Origin: Seramator thermalis
GTDB lineage: Bacteria; Bacteroidota; Bacteroidia; Bacteroidales; Dysgonomonadaceae
Assembly: GCF_004138125.1 (NCBI RefSeq)
Contig: NZ_RXHS01000009.1
Location: 1-64,000 of the forward strand
DNA length: 64,000 bases
Direction: 5' to 3'
The notes below the pieces were generated by a model, which saw nothing but the letters and a program-made list of their open reading frames with translations, did not search any database and was not told the origin of the DNA. Each line of letters begins with the position of its first letter. Positions within the stretch are counted from its first letter, which is position 1. Shown here piece after piece: positions 37,579 to 46,873 of this stretch. Both the position numbers and the translations under genes were made by a program.

Positions 37579-40386
37579 TTATTTTGGTAAGACATCTGAT
37601 CCAAGGATATCCTTCGCCCCTTCGTTATTGATTCTCACTCCTGACTGGTAATAGTTGTTCGTGAGTTCTATGGATTTGCCCGTCGATCGAAGTCGTACGT
37701 ACACATTATCACCCGCAGGAACTCCCGTTAATGGTTGTGCGAAGTACGAAGAATATACGTATGCCTTCCCTCCTCTGACATCTACACCCGGCGTACCTGT
37801 ACGTTGAAAATTGGCTTGTTGAAAACGTGCGGTACCATTATTGATAATGGCACCTACGGTAGGGCTACCCCAAAATGCGCTGTTGTAGAGTATCAGCTGC
37901 GCATCGGGATGAACATTACCGGTATTTATCTCATCTCCCATGAGTACATATGATCTGACAGGTTGTCCCTGAATTCGGGTATTCACCAATTCGGAGTTGA
38001 TCGCTACGATTTTGCTTTTTTCATCTGCATTTTCCACAAATAAAGCATACGTGCAACCATCAGAGCCATGACCCACCATCATCATCTCTCCCGGATTTTT
38101 ACCGGTGATCGCATCTTTCAAAAAGTGAATGCCATATACCGATCCGTATACAAAATTGTTGAAGATTGTCTCGTGCTTCACATCGGCAAATTTGAAAGCG
38201 CTGCAATTTGCCTGAACAAACCGCCCCAAAGCTACACGTGGGTATCCCTGTCCTCCACGAGGAAGTCTTGTTCCATAATGCGGATTAAATTGTATGTTTC
38301 TGATAAATCCGCCCGCAGCACCGCCGCCTACCCAGATACCTGCTCTGGCAAGTACACCGGCAAAATAATCCACATAATGTCCGCTGGTGTTGTATGATGC
38401 GAGATCGATTCCTTTGTCTCCGGCAGGAACCGTTACATTGACAATATAAACATTTTCACCCCGCCCCTGAATCAGAAAAGGAGTTTTCCTCGGATTGCTA
38501 ACGTCAAACTCATCACTGGCTATGTTCAGCTGTACAATATTCATCCCGCGTATGCCTGCGTTTGCTTCAAGCTGTATGAGTGAGGTACCCTTTTCCCCGA
38601 CACCGCCTCCCGCATAATTTGTGAATATTGCTGTACCTCCGCTTTGTGTATGGTGTTGTACATCCCAGGTACCTCTTAATTCAACTCCCGAAGGAATGGT
38701 GACAGGTTTGTCTACTAGGTATCTCCCGGCAGGCATGAAAACGGTGCCACCGCCTGCATCTTTCATCCTGTTGAGTGCGGTCTGCAATGCTGCAGAAATG
38801 TCTATTGTCGGCTCATCGCCATTAAGGCCGGCCGCTTTCGGCAAATCGACGCGCAGTAATTTGTTCGATACCGGTTTGGGATGTTTGGCAATATCGGTCT
38901 TGACATTTTTCGGAATCGGGTCGAAGAGATATTGATCATCGGTAATGGACTCCACGTACGCCCTCTTACCCTGTTTTTTCACCTTTAACTTACGATGATA
39001 CCCTGAATTGATCGATTTTAATGTATCCACCTCTTCGGTCAGGTAGACATGGTTGCCAGGTTTCGAAAATTCTGTCTGACTAAGCAACACATTTCCGTTA
39101 TTTATTTTAAGCGCGTAATCTTTGTAGTCGGCGAATGTACAATTTTCAAAAGATATTACCCCGCCACCTCCATCACTAACGACAGAACCATGGAAATCCA
39201 CACCGTTGAATTGTACGGAAGAACTAAAATGATTGTAGAAATAAACTGACAGTCCATTCTTATCTGCGCCAAATTGAGAGTTGGAGAAGAGCAATCCGTA
39301 TGGATTGACATCCTGAACATAGAGGCCTACTTCACAATCTTCAATATTTATCCAAAAAAACTGCGCGTTGGGAGCATCGGTAAATCCGGGCTCTCTTCCT
39401 ATCCACATCCCTGTTTTATATCCGGATATATTCAGATAGGATACATACTCCCAGTCGGAACGATGCATCTGAAACCCCGTACCGTGTGCTTTTGTAAAGG
39501 CAGTTACCTCCTTGAGAGAAGGCGCCCCCGGTAGTCCCGAATTTGCCCAATAGGCAGGATTGATCTTCACGTTTTCGATACGCCCTATGTCTGTACATAC
39601 ATGTACCTCTATCCCAGTATTTAGTGCCGTCATGTAGCTGTTAAGAACATAATGCAACTCGCTAGGTGCTGAATAAAAACCGTTGTAAGAGTTTACCAGC
39701 GTTACATTTTCGACCGTTGCACTGTTACCTGTGGCCTGATACAGCGACCATGGATAAGGTCTCACATCCTTTATATCCTGTTCCGGATACCAGATTGAAA
39801 GGTTGGTTACGCCGGTACCTTCCCGCATGTCGATGAATCTGTCGGCTATGCTGGTATAGGTCGTGTGGAGCACGTTATTTGCCTGCGGATCGTTCCACCA
39901 ACTTTCTACCGTTCCATTGTGATTGGGCGAATCTTTTCCGGCGTACACTTCCAGAATCGTTCCGAGCACCTTTCCCCCATGCAGTTCTGGGTTTGCCCAA
40001 TCGCCGCGAATCTGCACACCCGGGGGAAGTTGTAGAACATACTCATAATTGAAATCTTTCATCGATTCTGCCCCCCCCTCGCGTACTCTGACCCTACTTG
40101 TAGCGGTTAGGGTACTGTGAAATTCATAATTCCCCGCTGGGATGTACACCACACCACCGCCATCATGGTATGCGGCGTCGATGGCAGCCTGAAAAGCAGC
40201 TCTGTTGTCGAACCCAGGTTCGGTTTTCGCTCCAAACATCGGGTCAGTTACCACATAGTCGGATATTACCCAATCTTTTGTCGGATAAATGGTTGTGATG
40301 GCATTTTTCATTTCTTTTTGAGCCTGTGAACAATTCACAATAAGAAAGAGAAACCAAATACCGAATAAATATATTTTTTTATTCAT
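37579..40386 (-). CDS. Secreted GH55-like double beta-helix protein
   Basis: 935 residues with a signal peptide (about 1-22, ending NCSQAQ). Two pectate-lyase-3-type beta-helix repeats occur: the first opens at about 62 (FDNRAAFQAAIDAAYHDGGG, VVYIPAGNYEF), the second at about 535 (DISAALQTALNRMKDAGGG, TVFMPAGRYLVDKP). This tandem architecture is that of GH55 exo- or endo-beta-1,3-glucanases. The catalytic residue cannot be assigned by eye, and a polysaccharide-lyase role is possible. It sits between GH43 and GH2 in the operon. Confidence 0.75.
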   Translation of the reverse strand: MNKKIYLFGIWFLFLIVNCSQAQKEMKNAITTIYPTKDWVISDYVVTDPMFGAKTEPGFDNRAAFQAAIDAAYHDGGGVVYIPAGNYEFHSTLTATSRVRVREGGAESMKDFNYEYVLQLPPGVQIRGDWANPELHGGKVLGTILEVYAGKDSPNHNGTVESWWNDPQANNVLHTTYTSIADRFIDMREGTGVTNLSIWYPEQDIKDVRPYPWSLYQATGNSATVENVTLVNSYNGFYSAPSELHYVLNSYMTALNTGIEVHVCTDIGRIENVKINPAYWANSGLPGAPSLKEVTAFTKAHGTGFQMHRSDWEYVSYLNISGYKTGMWIGREPGFTDAPNAQFFWINIEDCEVGLYVQDVNPYGLLFSNSQFGADKNGLSVYFYNHFSSSVQFNGVDFHGSVVSDGGGGVISFENCTFADYKDYALKINNGNVLLSQTEFSKPGNHVYLTEEVDTLKSINSGYHRKLKVKKQGKRAYVESITDDQYLFDPIPKNVKTDIAKHPKPVSNKLLRVDLPKAAGLNGDEPTIDISAALQTALNRMKDAGGGTVFMPAGRYLVDKPVTIPSGVELRGTWDVQHHTQSGGTAIFTNYAGGGVGEKGTSLIQLEANAGIRGMNIVQLNIASDEFDVSNPRKTPFLIQGRGENVYIVNVTVPAGDKGIDLASYNTSGHYVDYFAGVLARAGIWVGGGAAGGFIRNIQFNPHYGTRLPRGGQGYPRVALGRFVQANCSAFKFADVKHETIFNNFVYGSVYGIHFLKDAITGKNPGEMMMVGHGSDGCTYALFVENADEKSKIVAINSELVNTRIQGQPVRSYVLMGDEINTGNVHPDAQLILYNSAFWGSPTVGAIINNGTARFQQANFQRTGTPGVDVRGGKAYVYSSYFAQPLTGVPAGDNVYVRLRSTGKSIELTNNYYQSGVRINNEGAKDILGSDVLPK

Positions 40387-40448
40387 GATATATACGTCTT
40401 ACAGATGAATATTAATTATTTCTTTACCAAAACATCATCAACAAAGCG

Positions 40449-41429
40449 TTATCTCGTTTGTTGTACCATTTGAATGGTTCCGTCCTTATTAAAATACAAC
40501 TTATCCACACAAATAGAACGGAGGTTGCCGCGTCCGGAAATATCACTGCTATGATAGAAAACATACCACTGCCCTTTGTATTCCACTACTGATCCATGAT
40601 TGGTATCACAGCTTGTTGATCCCAGAAAGGTACCCTTATAAGTCCAGGGGCCCAGCGGTTTATTGCTTGTTGCGTACTTCATCCGGTTGGCACCTCTTCC
40701 ATTTTCGGTATGATTGTCAGAATAAGTAAGATAGTAGATTCCATTTCTTTTAAAAACCCAGGTAGCTTCGTGGAAATCCACAAGCCCTTCCATGAAAGTT
40801 AAAGGTTCTGCCAATTGAGTCATGTTGTCGTGCAATCTGGCTCCGGCGCATCTACCTCCACCGCCATAATAGAAGTAAGTTTGACCATCGTCGTCAATGA
40901 AGAGGTTCGGATCGATCATGGCAAAGGTGTCATCTCCCAACCCTTCGAGCCAATGATCCAGGACAACGAAATCGGATGCGGGTTTATCACTCACAGCGAT
41001 TCCGATCTTCCAATTATCGTTCCAGGGATCATCGCTGGGATGGGGAAAATAGAAATAATATTTTCCGTTTTTATACACACAATCGGGTGCCCACATAAAA
41101 GTCGCACCTCCAGCAAGAGAAGGTTTTTTGGCCCAGGGAACGTCTGCTGCTTCCACAATTTGACCGTGATCCGTCCAATTCACCATATCGTCTGTCGAAA
41201 AAACATGGTACTTGTCCATCATATCACAACCCTTCGGAGGATCAATATCTTGCGACGGATACACATATAACCGCCCGTCTCCCCAAACACGGGCAGAGGG
41301 ATCGGCTGTGTAAAGATGGGTTATAAACGGATTAGGCCCCAAAACAACAGTCTCAGTGTTCTCCTTCTGGGCTTGGCAACTTGCCAATGTAAAAACAACC
41401 ACAGCTGTGGATAATAAAAGTCTTCTCAT
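40449..41429 (-). CDS. GH43 family lipoprotein
   Basis: 326 residues. Lipoprotein signal with LASC at 16-19. A single GH43 propeller: base D43 in [10 protein letters not shown], modulator D173 in MIDPNLFIDDDG, acid E221 in DFHEATWVFKRNG. It lacks any accessory domain. By eye it shares roughly 70% of residues with the GH43 half of the GH43-GH95 fusion at 28215, including long identical runs around the active site, so one arose from the other or from a recent common source. Likely arabinofuranosidase or xylosidase class; the specificity is unknown. Confidence 0.88.
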   Translation of the reverse strand: MRRLLLSTAVVVFTLASCQAQKENTETVVLGPNPFITHLYTADPSARVWGDGRLYVYPSQDIDPPKGCDMMDKYHVFSTDDMVNWTDHGQIVEAADVPWAKKPSLAGGATFMWAPDCVYKNGKYYFYFPHPSDDPWNDNWKIGIAVSDKPASDFVVLDHWLEGLGDDTFAMIDPNLFIDDDGQTYFYYGGGGRCAGARLHDNMTQLAEPLTFMEGLVDFHEATWVFKRNGIYYLTYSDNHTENGRGANRMKYATSNKPLGPWTYKGTFLGSTSCDTNHGSVVEYKGQWYVFYHSSDISGRGNLRSICVDKLYFNKDGTIQMVQQTR

Positions 41430-41472
41430 AACTATCTGTTTCTAATTATTTTATATCGTTTTATTTCTCAAT

Positions 41473-42947
41473 TTATTTTCTTTCCGGCAGTGACTGTTTC
41501 AAAGGAATTTCACCCCTTAACATCTTCCGGCCTTGTCCGGTAAGCCAAAGGTAATGATCTGTAGGCAAACCGTCTTCTATTCCCTGGAAAGTCACATTCA
41601 GTTCGCTGGCCAGCTTGCACCAGTCGTTTCCCGTAAGTCCGGTTACTTGACTGGTTCTGATGCTATACTTTCCGTTCTGATACAGCACCCAGTAATCATT
41701 CTCGGGGTCATTACCGGGCACATCACGCTGATTTAGGCATTTATAAATTGCCGTTCCTTCATCAATCTCATCAAACATGGCAATGTACAGCATTTGTGCA
41801 CCTGACTTAATACAATGATAAATCTGGTTCCACAAAAACTGCCCCCCGTACCGTTTATTGATGGCATTATTTGGATGCATATTACGGTCCGAGGATCCCG
41901 GAAAACAAAGAGGTGCATATTCTACACTGTTGCTTCTGCACCAAGCAATATCTTTTTCGATCAACGTGTGAAAGTCGGCATAATTACTCATCCCATAGCG
42001 TCCTACGAACCAAGGCATTACAACATCAGAAGCCTTAATCAATTCGTGCAGTTTAAGGTCAGATACGGCATCGTTTCGTCTTTCTCGCCAGAAAGTAGGA
42101 ACCCCTAACATAATACTGAAACCTTTTTCTCTTAATCCTTTCATGAGGTTTTCCACATCTGTAAGAGAATAAGGCCGTCCATCATTAAAACCCACTCCCC
42201 ATAATACAATTAGAGGTTTGCCGTTCTGGTACAGATAAAACTTTTGCTTTGTTCTATCTTTTAGCTGGTATTTATCCATAATATTCTGAGCATCAGCCAG
42301 TGTTTTAGTCAGCCTGTCCGATAAAAACCCGCCTAAATCGTACATCACACAAATTGCACGCTGATAAGTATTGGAACCCTCCATAGCAGATTCTAAAACC
42401 TTATCGAAATGATCTTTTCCATCGGGATTATCTATCACTTCACCTACAAAGCGTTGCATAAAAACACCATCGGTACCGTAGTCCTTCATCCATTTAAAGT
42501 GAAGCAAGACACTCGATTTATATCATAAGCACTATATACACTGGCCTTTTCACCGTTGGGAAGAATAAATTTTCCTGGCGTATATTTTTTTTCATATTCC
42601 CTAGTATCCGGCCAAAAGTCGATAGAATTTCTCAGCACACCAGGTTCGAACATTTCATTTTCTCGGTAATGATACCACTCGGTATTTTTATGATTACCAT
42701 GTGAACAGCCGCTACCAGGCGCACAGAACCAGCCTTGATAACCAGCCATTACCAATCCGCGATAAGTATCAAACGGTTCCCCCTCTTTATGAGGTGTAAA
42801 ATCAGGTTTATTGAAAATATCATCAGCTACAGGAGGCTGTTCCGGCGGCTTCACCGGATCCGTTATTTCTCCTTCTCCGCTATTACAGGCAAATAAGCAT
42901 AACAGGACGTTCAATAGTGTAAGATTGCAAAAACTTTTAATCTGCAT
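41473..42947 (-). pseudogene. GH71/99-like glycoside hydrolase, frameshifted
   Basis: Lipoprotein-type N-terminus (MQIKSFCNLTLL, LFACNS) followed by YRGLVMAGYQGWFCAPGSGC, then the frame ends at 42486 after SAYDINR. The next frame begins with LLHFKWMKDYGTDGVFMQRF and runs to 41473 with the same order of motifs as the intact paralogue at 24224 (KPLIVLWGVGFNDG, MLYIAMFDEIDEGTAIYK, GLPTDHYLWLTGQG). A single missing base near 42500 restores one protein of about 490 residues. It could be a sequencing error, a recent mutation or phase-variable, but the junction is not a homopolymer. The gene is otherwise in place in the operon. Confidence 0.8.
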
Positions 42948-43042
42948 ATAATTATTTTTAATCATTTTATTTTTTATTTTTTTAGTTTAATATCATTCAC
43001 CCTTATCATCGGATGATTACCTCATGACTCTAAGTATAATCA

Positions 43043-45907
43043 TCAATAATCAATCGTTAACTTTTTATACTTTGTAACGAATGTCAGATTTTGTATCTCT
43101 GTATTCTTATCAATTTCAAAATTGATTTTCGTTTCTTGGCCCGGGTCCAGTTCAAAATGATGTACCTCATCCGATCGGTTGTCGTTCATGTAGAGATATA
43201 TTTTACCCGTATCCGTTAAGTTCCCTTTATTTTTAACCGTCACAAACACATTTTTGTTGTGGTTCACGAGATTCTCTTCCATACCCGTGTACTCGATATC
43301 AAAATCGGCAGAATAAGACAAGGGATATTCAATTATTCCATTCAGTCCCTCTGATGTATGCTGAAAGCCCACACTGTCTTTGATCCTGTCGGCAGCTTTG
43401 TAGGAAGGACTTTTTCCTCCCACCATGATTTTAAATTCACCCGGTTCAACTACACGATCCATTTTGTCATTCAGCAAAGAGAGATCGTATGGCGACAGTT
43501 TAAATATCACTTCCTTGGTTTCCCGGGATGCTAAAGTTATTCTTTCAAAATCTTTCAACTCCATTACCCGCGTTTTCACAGTCGCATACATATCGGTAAT
43601 ATATAATTGTACCACTTCGTCACCTTTCCGCTCGCCGGTATTGGATACCTTCACTTTTACAATAACGCTCCCGTCTGATAGCACTTCGGTTTTCAAATCG
43701 GCATAGCTGAACTGCGTATAGCTCAATCCATATCCGAACGGATAAAGCGGATAAAATTCCATATCCGAATATTCATACCTGCGACCCGATGTTTTAAAAT
43801 TATAATAAAGGGGTAATTGTCCCACATGACGTGGAAAAGTCATAGGTAAACGTCCTGCAGGATTATAGTCTCCGAAAAGAACGTCGGCTGTAGCATACCC
43901 ACCCTCTTGTCCGGGAAGCCAATTTACCAAAATGGCTTCACAATGTTCGGCTGCATAAGAAAGATTATAGGGTCGTCCGGCTTGTAAGACCAATATTACG
44001 GGTTTTCCCGTTTTGCAAACTTCCTCCAGCATCTTTTGTTGATACCCTTGTAAGACAAGTGTAGCTAAATCGTGATTTTCTCCTGAGGTCTTTACCATTC
44101 CCTGCATATTCTCACTGTTAGAACAATCACCAAGAACCATTACAACAACATCTGACTTTCCGGTTACAGCCAATACCTTGTCAATCTCATACCTTTCTTG
44201 GCTAAAAAACTCACAACCTTTTTCATACAGCACTTTCGTATTTGGGCCTACGGCTGCCTTAATACCGGTTAAAACAGATTTCAACTGGCCTGGTTGCAAT
44301 TGCTGGGTGTAATCTCCCGGCTGGAGATCATCGGCACCAGGACCGATAACTGCTATTGTATTGATTGATTTTGACAGGGGCAGGATATTGTTTTTATTTT
44401 CAAGCAATACGACAGCCTGCCGTGCTGCTTCTCGTGCTACATCTCTATGCTCGGGACTATTCCATCCCGGGTATGTCTGATCCCAATCTAAAGGTTTGGA
44501 GGGGTTATGCTCGAAGAGTCCGTTTCTAAATATCACACGCAGCAGACTTCGACAAACGTTGTCGAGGTTTTCCATATTTAGTTCTCCCTTTTTTGCGGCT
44601 TCGATCACATCCTTGTTATTGTATGTATCCCCACAGTTGGTGGCAATACCTGCCGCTAAAGCTTGATTAGCCGCTTCGACAAAATCTTTTGCGGTATAAT
44701 GCTTTCTGCTGGTAAGGTTACCCAAGGCGCCACAATCGCTGACTATATAACCATTGAATCCCCACTCTTCACGCAAAATGCCATGAAGCAGCTCCTCGCT
44801 TTTGGCTATGGGAACACCCAAATAGTCGGAATAAGCTATCATGATAGACTGGCAATCGTAGTTCTTCACCACGTGGCGAAATGGAACAAGATGAATCTCA
44901 CGAGCCTCTCTTTCCGATAAGCCGATATCATGTGAATCCCTTCCCCCCAATGGTGCTCCATGCATTCCAAAGTGTTTGGGTGTAGTCAACAACCCTTTGG
45001 ACTGGTAACCTTTGATCCAGGCTCCACCTATTTGAGAAACAAGTACAGGGTCTTCGCCATAGGTTTCCTCACACCGTCCCCAGCGAGCATCCTGGGCAAC
45101 GTCCAGTACAGGTGACCAAGCTTGCAGTGTATGGGCACTGACTGTTTCATCTCCAATAATCATGGCCACTTTTTCCACCAGCTCTTTGTTCCATGTTGCA
45201 CCCATGGCTATGGACTGGGGAAATATGGTCGCACCGCTTCCATAGGAGTAACCATGAATCGCCTCTACTTTATTTAAAAAAGGAATTCCTAAATGAGGAA
45301 TACCCGGTATACCCCATCCTTCACGGAGTAATTCCATCTTATCTTCCGGAGTCATGGCGTTCAGCAGCAACTCAACACGTTTATCTACGGGAAGTTGCGG
45401 ATCTCTCCAGGGTTGTTCTTTCATTTCTCTTTGTACCCTTTTCTTTTCATCGTAAACAATATCTATCTCATTTATAGATATGCTCTTATTTACAATACCG
45501 CCTTTGAATGATATTTTCACATACGCTCCGTATTTGGGAAGAAAATTTATTGTAAACATATTATTTTCCCCCCCTACAGTGTATTTAACGGCATCTCCAA
45601 AATTCATCGGATCATATGTTACAAAAATATCAATCAGATCTCTTAATTCTCTGTTCGTAATACCTACCGACTCAATCACCAATCCTTTCACATCACTCGG
45701 TGTTTGCAATGAAAACATCAAGAAATGGTCGTCCTTCACATTCTCTGCAGTGAGCATCCAACTTGTAGAAGAATTGCCATCTAAAGTCAATGCCGACTGG
45801 TTGGCATTGACAGAAGCTGATACGGCTATAACTCCTTTTTGTTGGGGAAAAACTGCATAATAAGAAACTACCGAATATATTATGATACACAAAATAGTTT
45901 TGTTCAT
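43043..45907 (-). CDS. GH3 family beta-glycosidase with N-terminal discoidin-like domain
   Basis: About 954 residues from MNKTILCIII (45907), preferred because it gives a signal peptide; another in-frame ATG is at 45955. Order: F5/8 type C-like binding domain (about 25-155, LDGNSSTSWML), GH3 barrel (about 165-460), GH3 sandwich (about 490-700), fibronectin III-like domain (about 730-800), and a CARDB-like C-terminal domain (about 860-950). Nucleophile in GYIVSDCGALGN; KHFGMHG is the family motif. There is no PA14 insert, in contrast to the GH3 at 25571. It is the first hydrolase after the Sus genes, separated from them by a structured 149-base gap. Confidence 0.88.
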   Translation of the reverse strand: MNKTILCIIIYSVVSYYAVFPQQKGVIAVSASVNANQSALTLDGNSSTSWMLTAENVKDDHFLMFSLQTPSDVKGLVIESVGITNRELRDLIDIFVTYDPMNFGDAVKYTVGGENNMFTINFLPKYGAYVKISFKGGIVNKSISINEIDIVYDEKKRVQREMKEQPWRDPQLPVDKRVELLLNAMTPEDKMELLREGWGIPGIPHLGIPFLNKVEAIHGYSYGSGATIFPQSIAMGATWNKELVEKVAMIIGDETVSAHTLQAWSPVLDVAQDARWGRCEETYGEDPVLVSQIGGAWIKGYQSKGLLTTPKHFGMHGAPLGGRDSHDIGLSEREAREIHLVPFRHVVKNYDCQSIMIAYSDYLGVPIAKSEELLHGILREEWGFNGYIVSDCGALGNLTSRKHYTAKDFVEAANQALAAGIATNCGDTYNNKDVIEAAKKGELNMENLDNVCRSLLRVIFRNGLFEHNPSKPLDWDQTYPGWNSPEHRDVAREAARQAVVLLENKNNILPLSKSINTIAVIGPGADDLQPGDYTQQLQPGQLKSVLTGIKAAVGPNTKVLYEKGCEFFSQERYEIDKVLAVTGKSDVVVMVLGDCSNSENMQGMVKTSGENHDLATLVLQGYQQKMLEEVCKTGKPVILVLQAGRPYNLSYAAEHCEAILVNWLPGQEGGYATADVLFGDYNPAGRLPMTFPRHVGQLPLYYNFKTSGRRYEYSDMEFYPLYPFGYGLSYTQFSYADLKTEVLSDGSVIVKVKVSNTGERKGDEVVQLYITDMYATVKTRVMELKDFERITLASRETKEVIFKLSPYDLSLLNDKMDRVVEPGEFKIMVGGKSPSYKAADRIKDSVGFQHTSEGLNGIIEYPLSYSADFDIEYTGMEENLVNHNKNVFVTVKNKGNLTDTGKIYLYMNDNRSDEVHHFELDPGQETKINFEIDKNTEIQNLTFVTKYKKLTIDY

Positions 45908-45978
45908 GTGATTTAGTTGTAAAATAATTCGATCTATATGGGTGCCTGATATCATGGCATCAGAACAGTTTTATTCGT

Positions 45979-46036
45979 AATAATCACCTCAAACCAATTT
46001 CTCATAAATTGAAAACACTGATTCAAGGTGATTATT
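45979..46036 (-). promoter_or_regulatory. Nested inverted repeat between DUF3823 and GH3 genes
   Basis: An 11-bp perfect stem, AATAATCACCT (45979-45989) with AGGTGATTATT (46026-46036). Inside it is a second 6-bp stem, CAATTT (45995-46000) with AAATTG (46006-46011). There is no T run after it, so it looks more like an mRNA processing, stability or pausing structure than a terminator. It sits exactly where expression of the Sus genes and the enzymes might be uncoupled. Confidence 0.45.
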
Positions 46037-46056
46037 CAACTTCTTACATCTGGAAT

Positions 46057-46848
46057 TTAGTTATTTGGAACTTCAATTTTGACAATCGGTGAATAAACAT
46101 GCCTGCGATAAGTATCATCTACGGCAGCTCCGGCACGAACATAATACGTATATCCTTTTTTGACCTCCATCAAATCGAATTCATACTCGGGAGTTGTATT
46201 ATCGCCAGGACCATTGCTGATTAAATTATCCCAACTGTTTTCCCAATTATCAGCAGGGCGAATCCTGACGTAATCATTGTACTGGGGTACACCGATACTG
46301 CTATCTGCCCCGTTTCCACAATAAGGAGTGAGGCTCAGGAAAGGTCTCAATTCGTAAAGACGAGGAAGCACTTTTCCATCTTTTTCCAATAAAGGAGCTT
46401 TTACCTTAAAGGCCATCTTTACGTAATACTTAGCATCCTGCGAAACCAAGTCAGCTTTGAAATCCACAATCTGTATGTACGGAATAACCGTGAAGTTATA
46501 CTCCAACGTTTTTTTCAATTCCAAATTTTTAATCGTATCCATAGGCCAAAAAGGGCCATTATAGGGAAGCATATCATAAGTTCCGGCGAAAAGCTTGGTG
46601 TTTTGATACGTTCCATCCTGCTTTATCCGCAAATCTTGAAAATTGGATGCACCGCCTTCCAATCCAGTCCAAGATCTTTCCCAAATACGGATTTGCCAGT
46701 CGTTCTGTGACGAAAGTAGAGGTTCATTGGTATATGAATCTATTACGGTTCCCTTCCAAGTGCAATTGGGCTCATCCCAATTATCCACCTCAAAACAAGA
46801 AGAGAAACTAATTAGAACTACTCCCATTAAAAATAATATTTTTTTCAT
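46057..46848 (-). CDS. DUF3823 family PUL lipoprotein (surface glycan-binding candidate)
   Basis: 263 residues with a lipoprotein signal (ISFSSC near residue 18). The first half matches the DUF3823 pattern of an immunoglobulin-like fold starting CTWKGTVIDSYTNEPLL and QDGTYQNTKLFAGTYDM; the second half is another beta domain. Such proteins are regularly encoded just after SusD and are thought to be accessory surface binding proteins. It follows susD by 25 bases. No enzymatic motifs are visible. The ligand is presumably the PUL's target glycan. Confidence 0.75.
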   Translation of the reverse strand: MKKILFLMGVVLISFSSCFEVDNWDEPNCTWKGTVIDSYTNEPLLSSQNDWQIRIWERSWTGLEGGASNFQDLRIKQDGTYQNTKLFAGTYDMLPYNGPFWPMDTIKNLELKKTLEYNFTVIPYIQIVDFKADLVSQDAKYYVKMAFKVKAPLLEKDGKVLPRLYELRPFLSLTPYCGNGADSSIGVPQYNDYVRIRPADNWENSWDNLISNGPGDNTTPEYEFDLMEVKKGYTYYVRAGAAVDDTYRRHVYSPIVKIEVPNN

Positions 46849-46873
46849 GAATTTCTAAATTATAAATGATACA

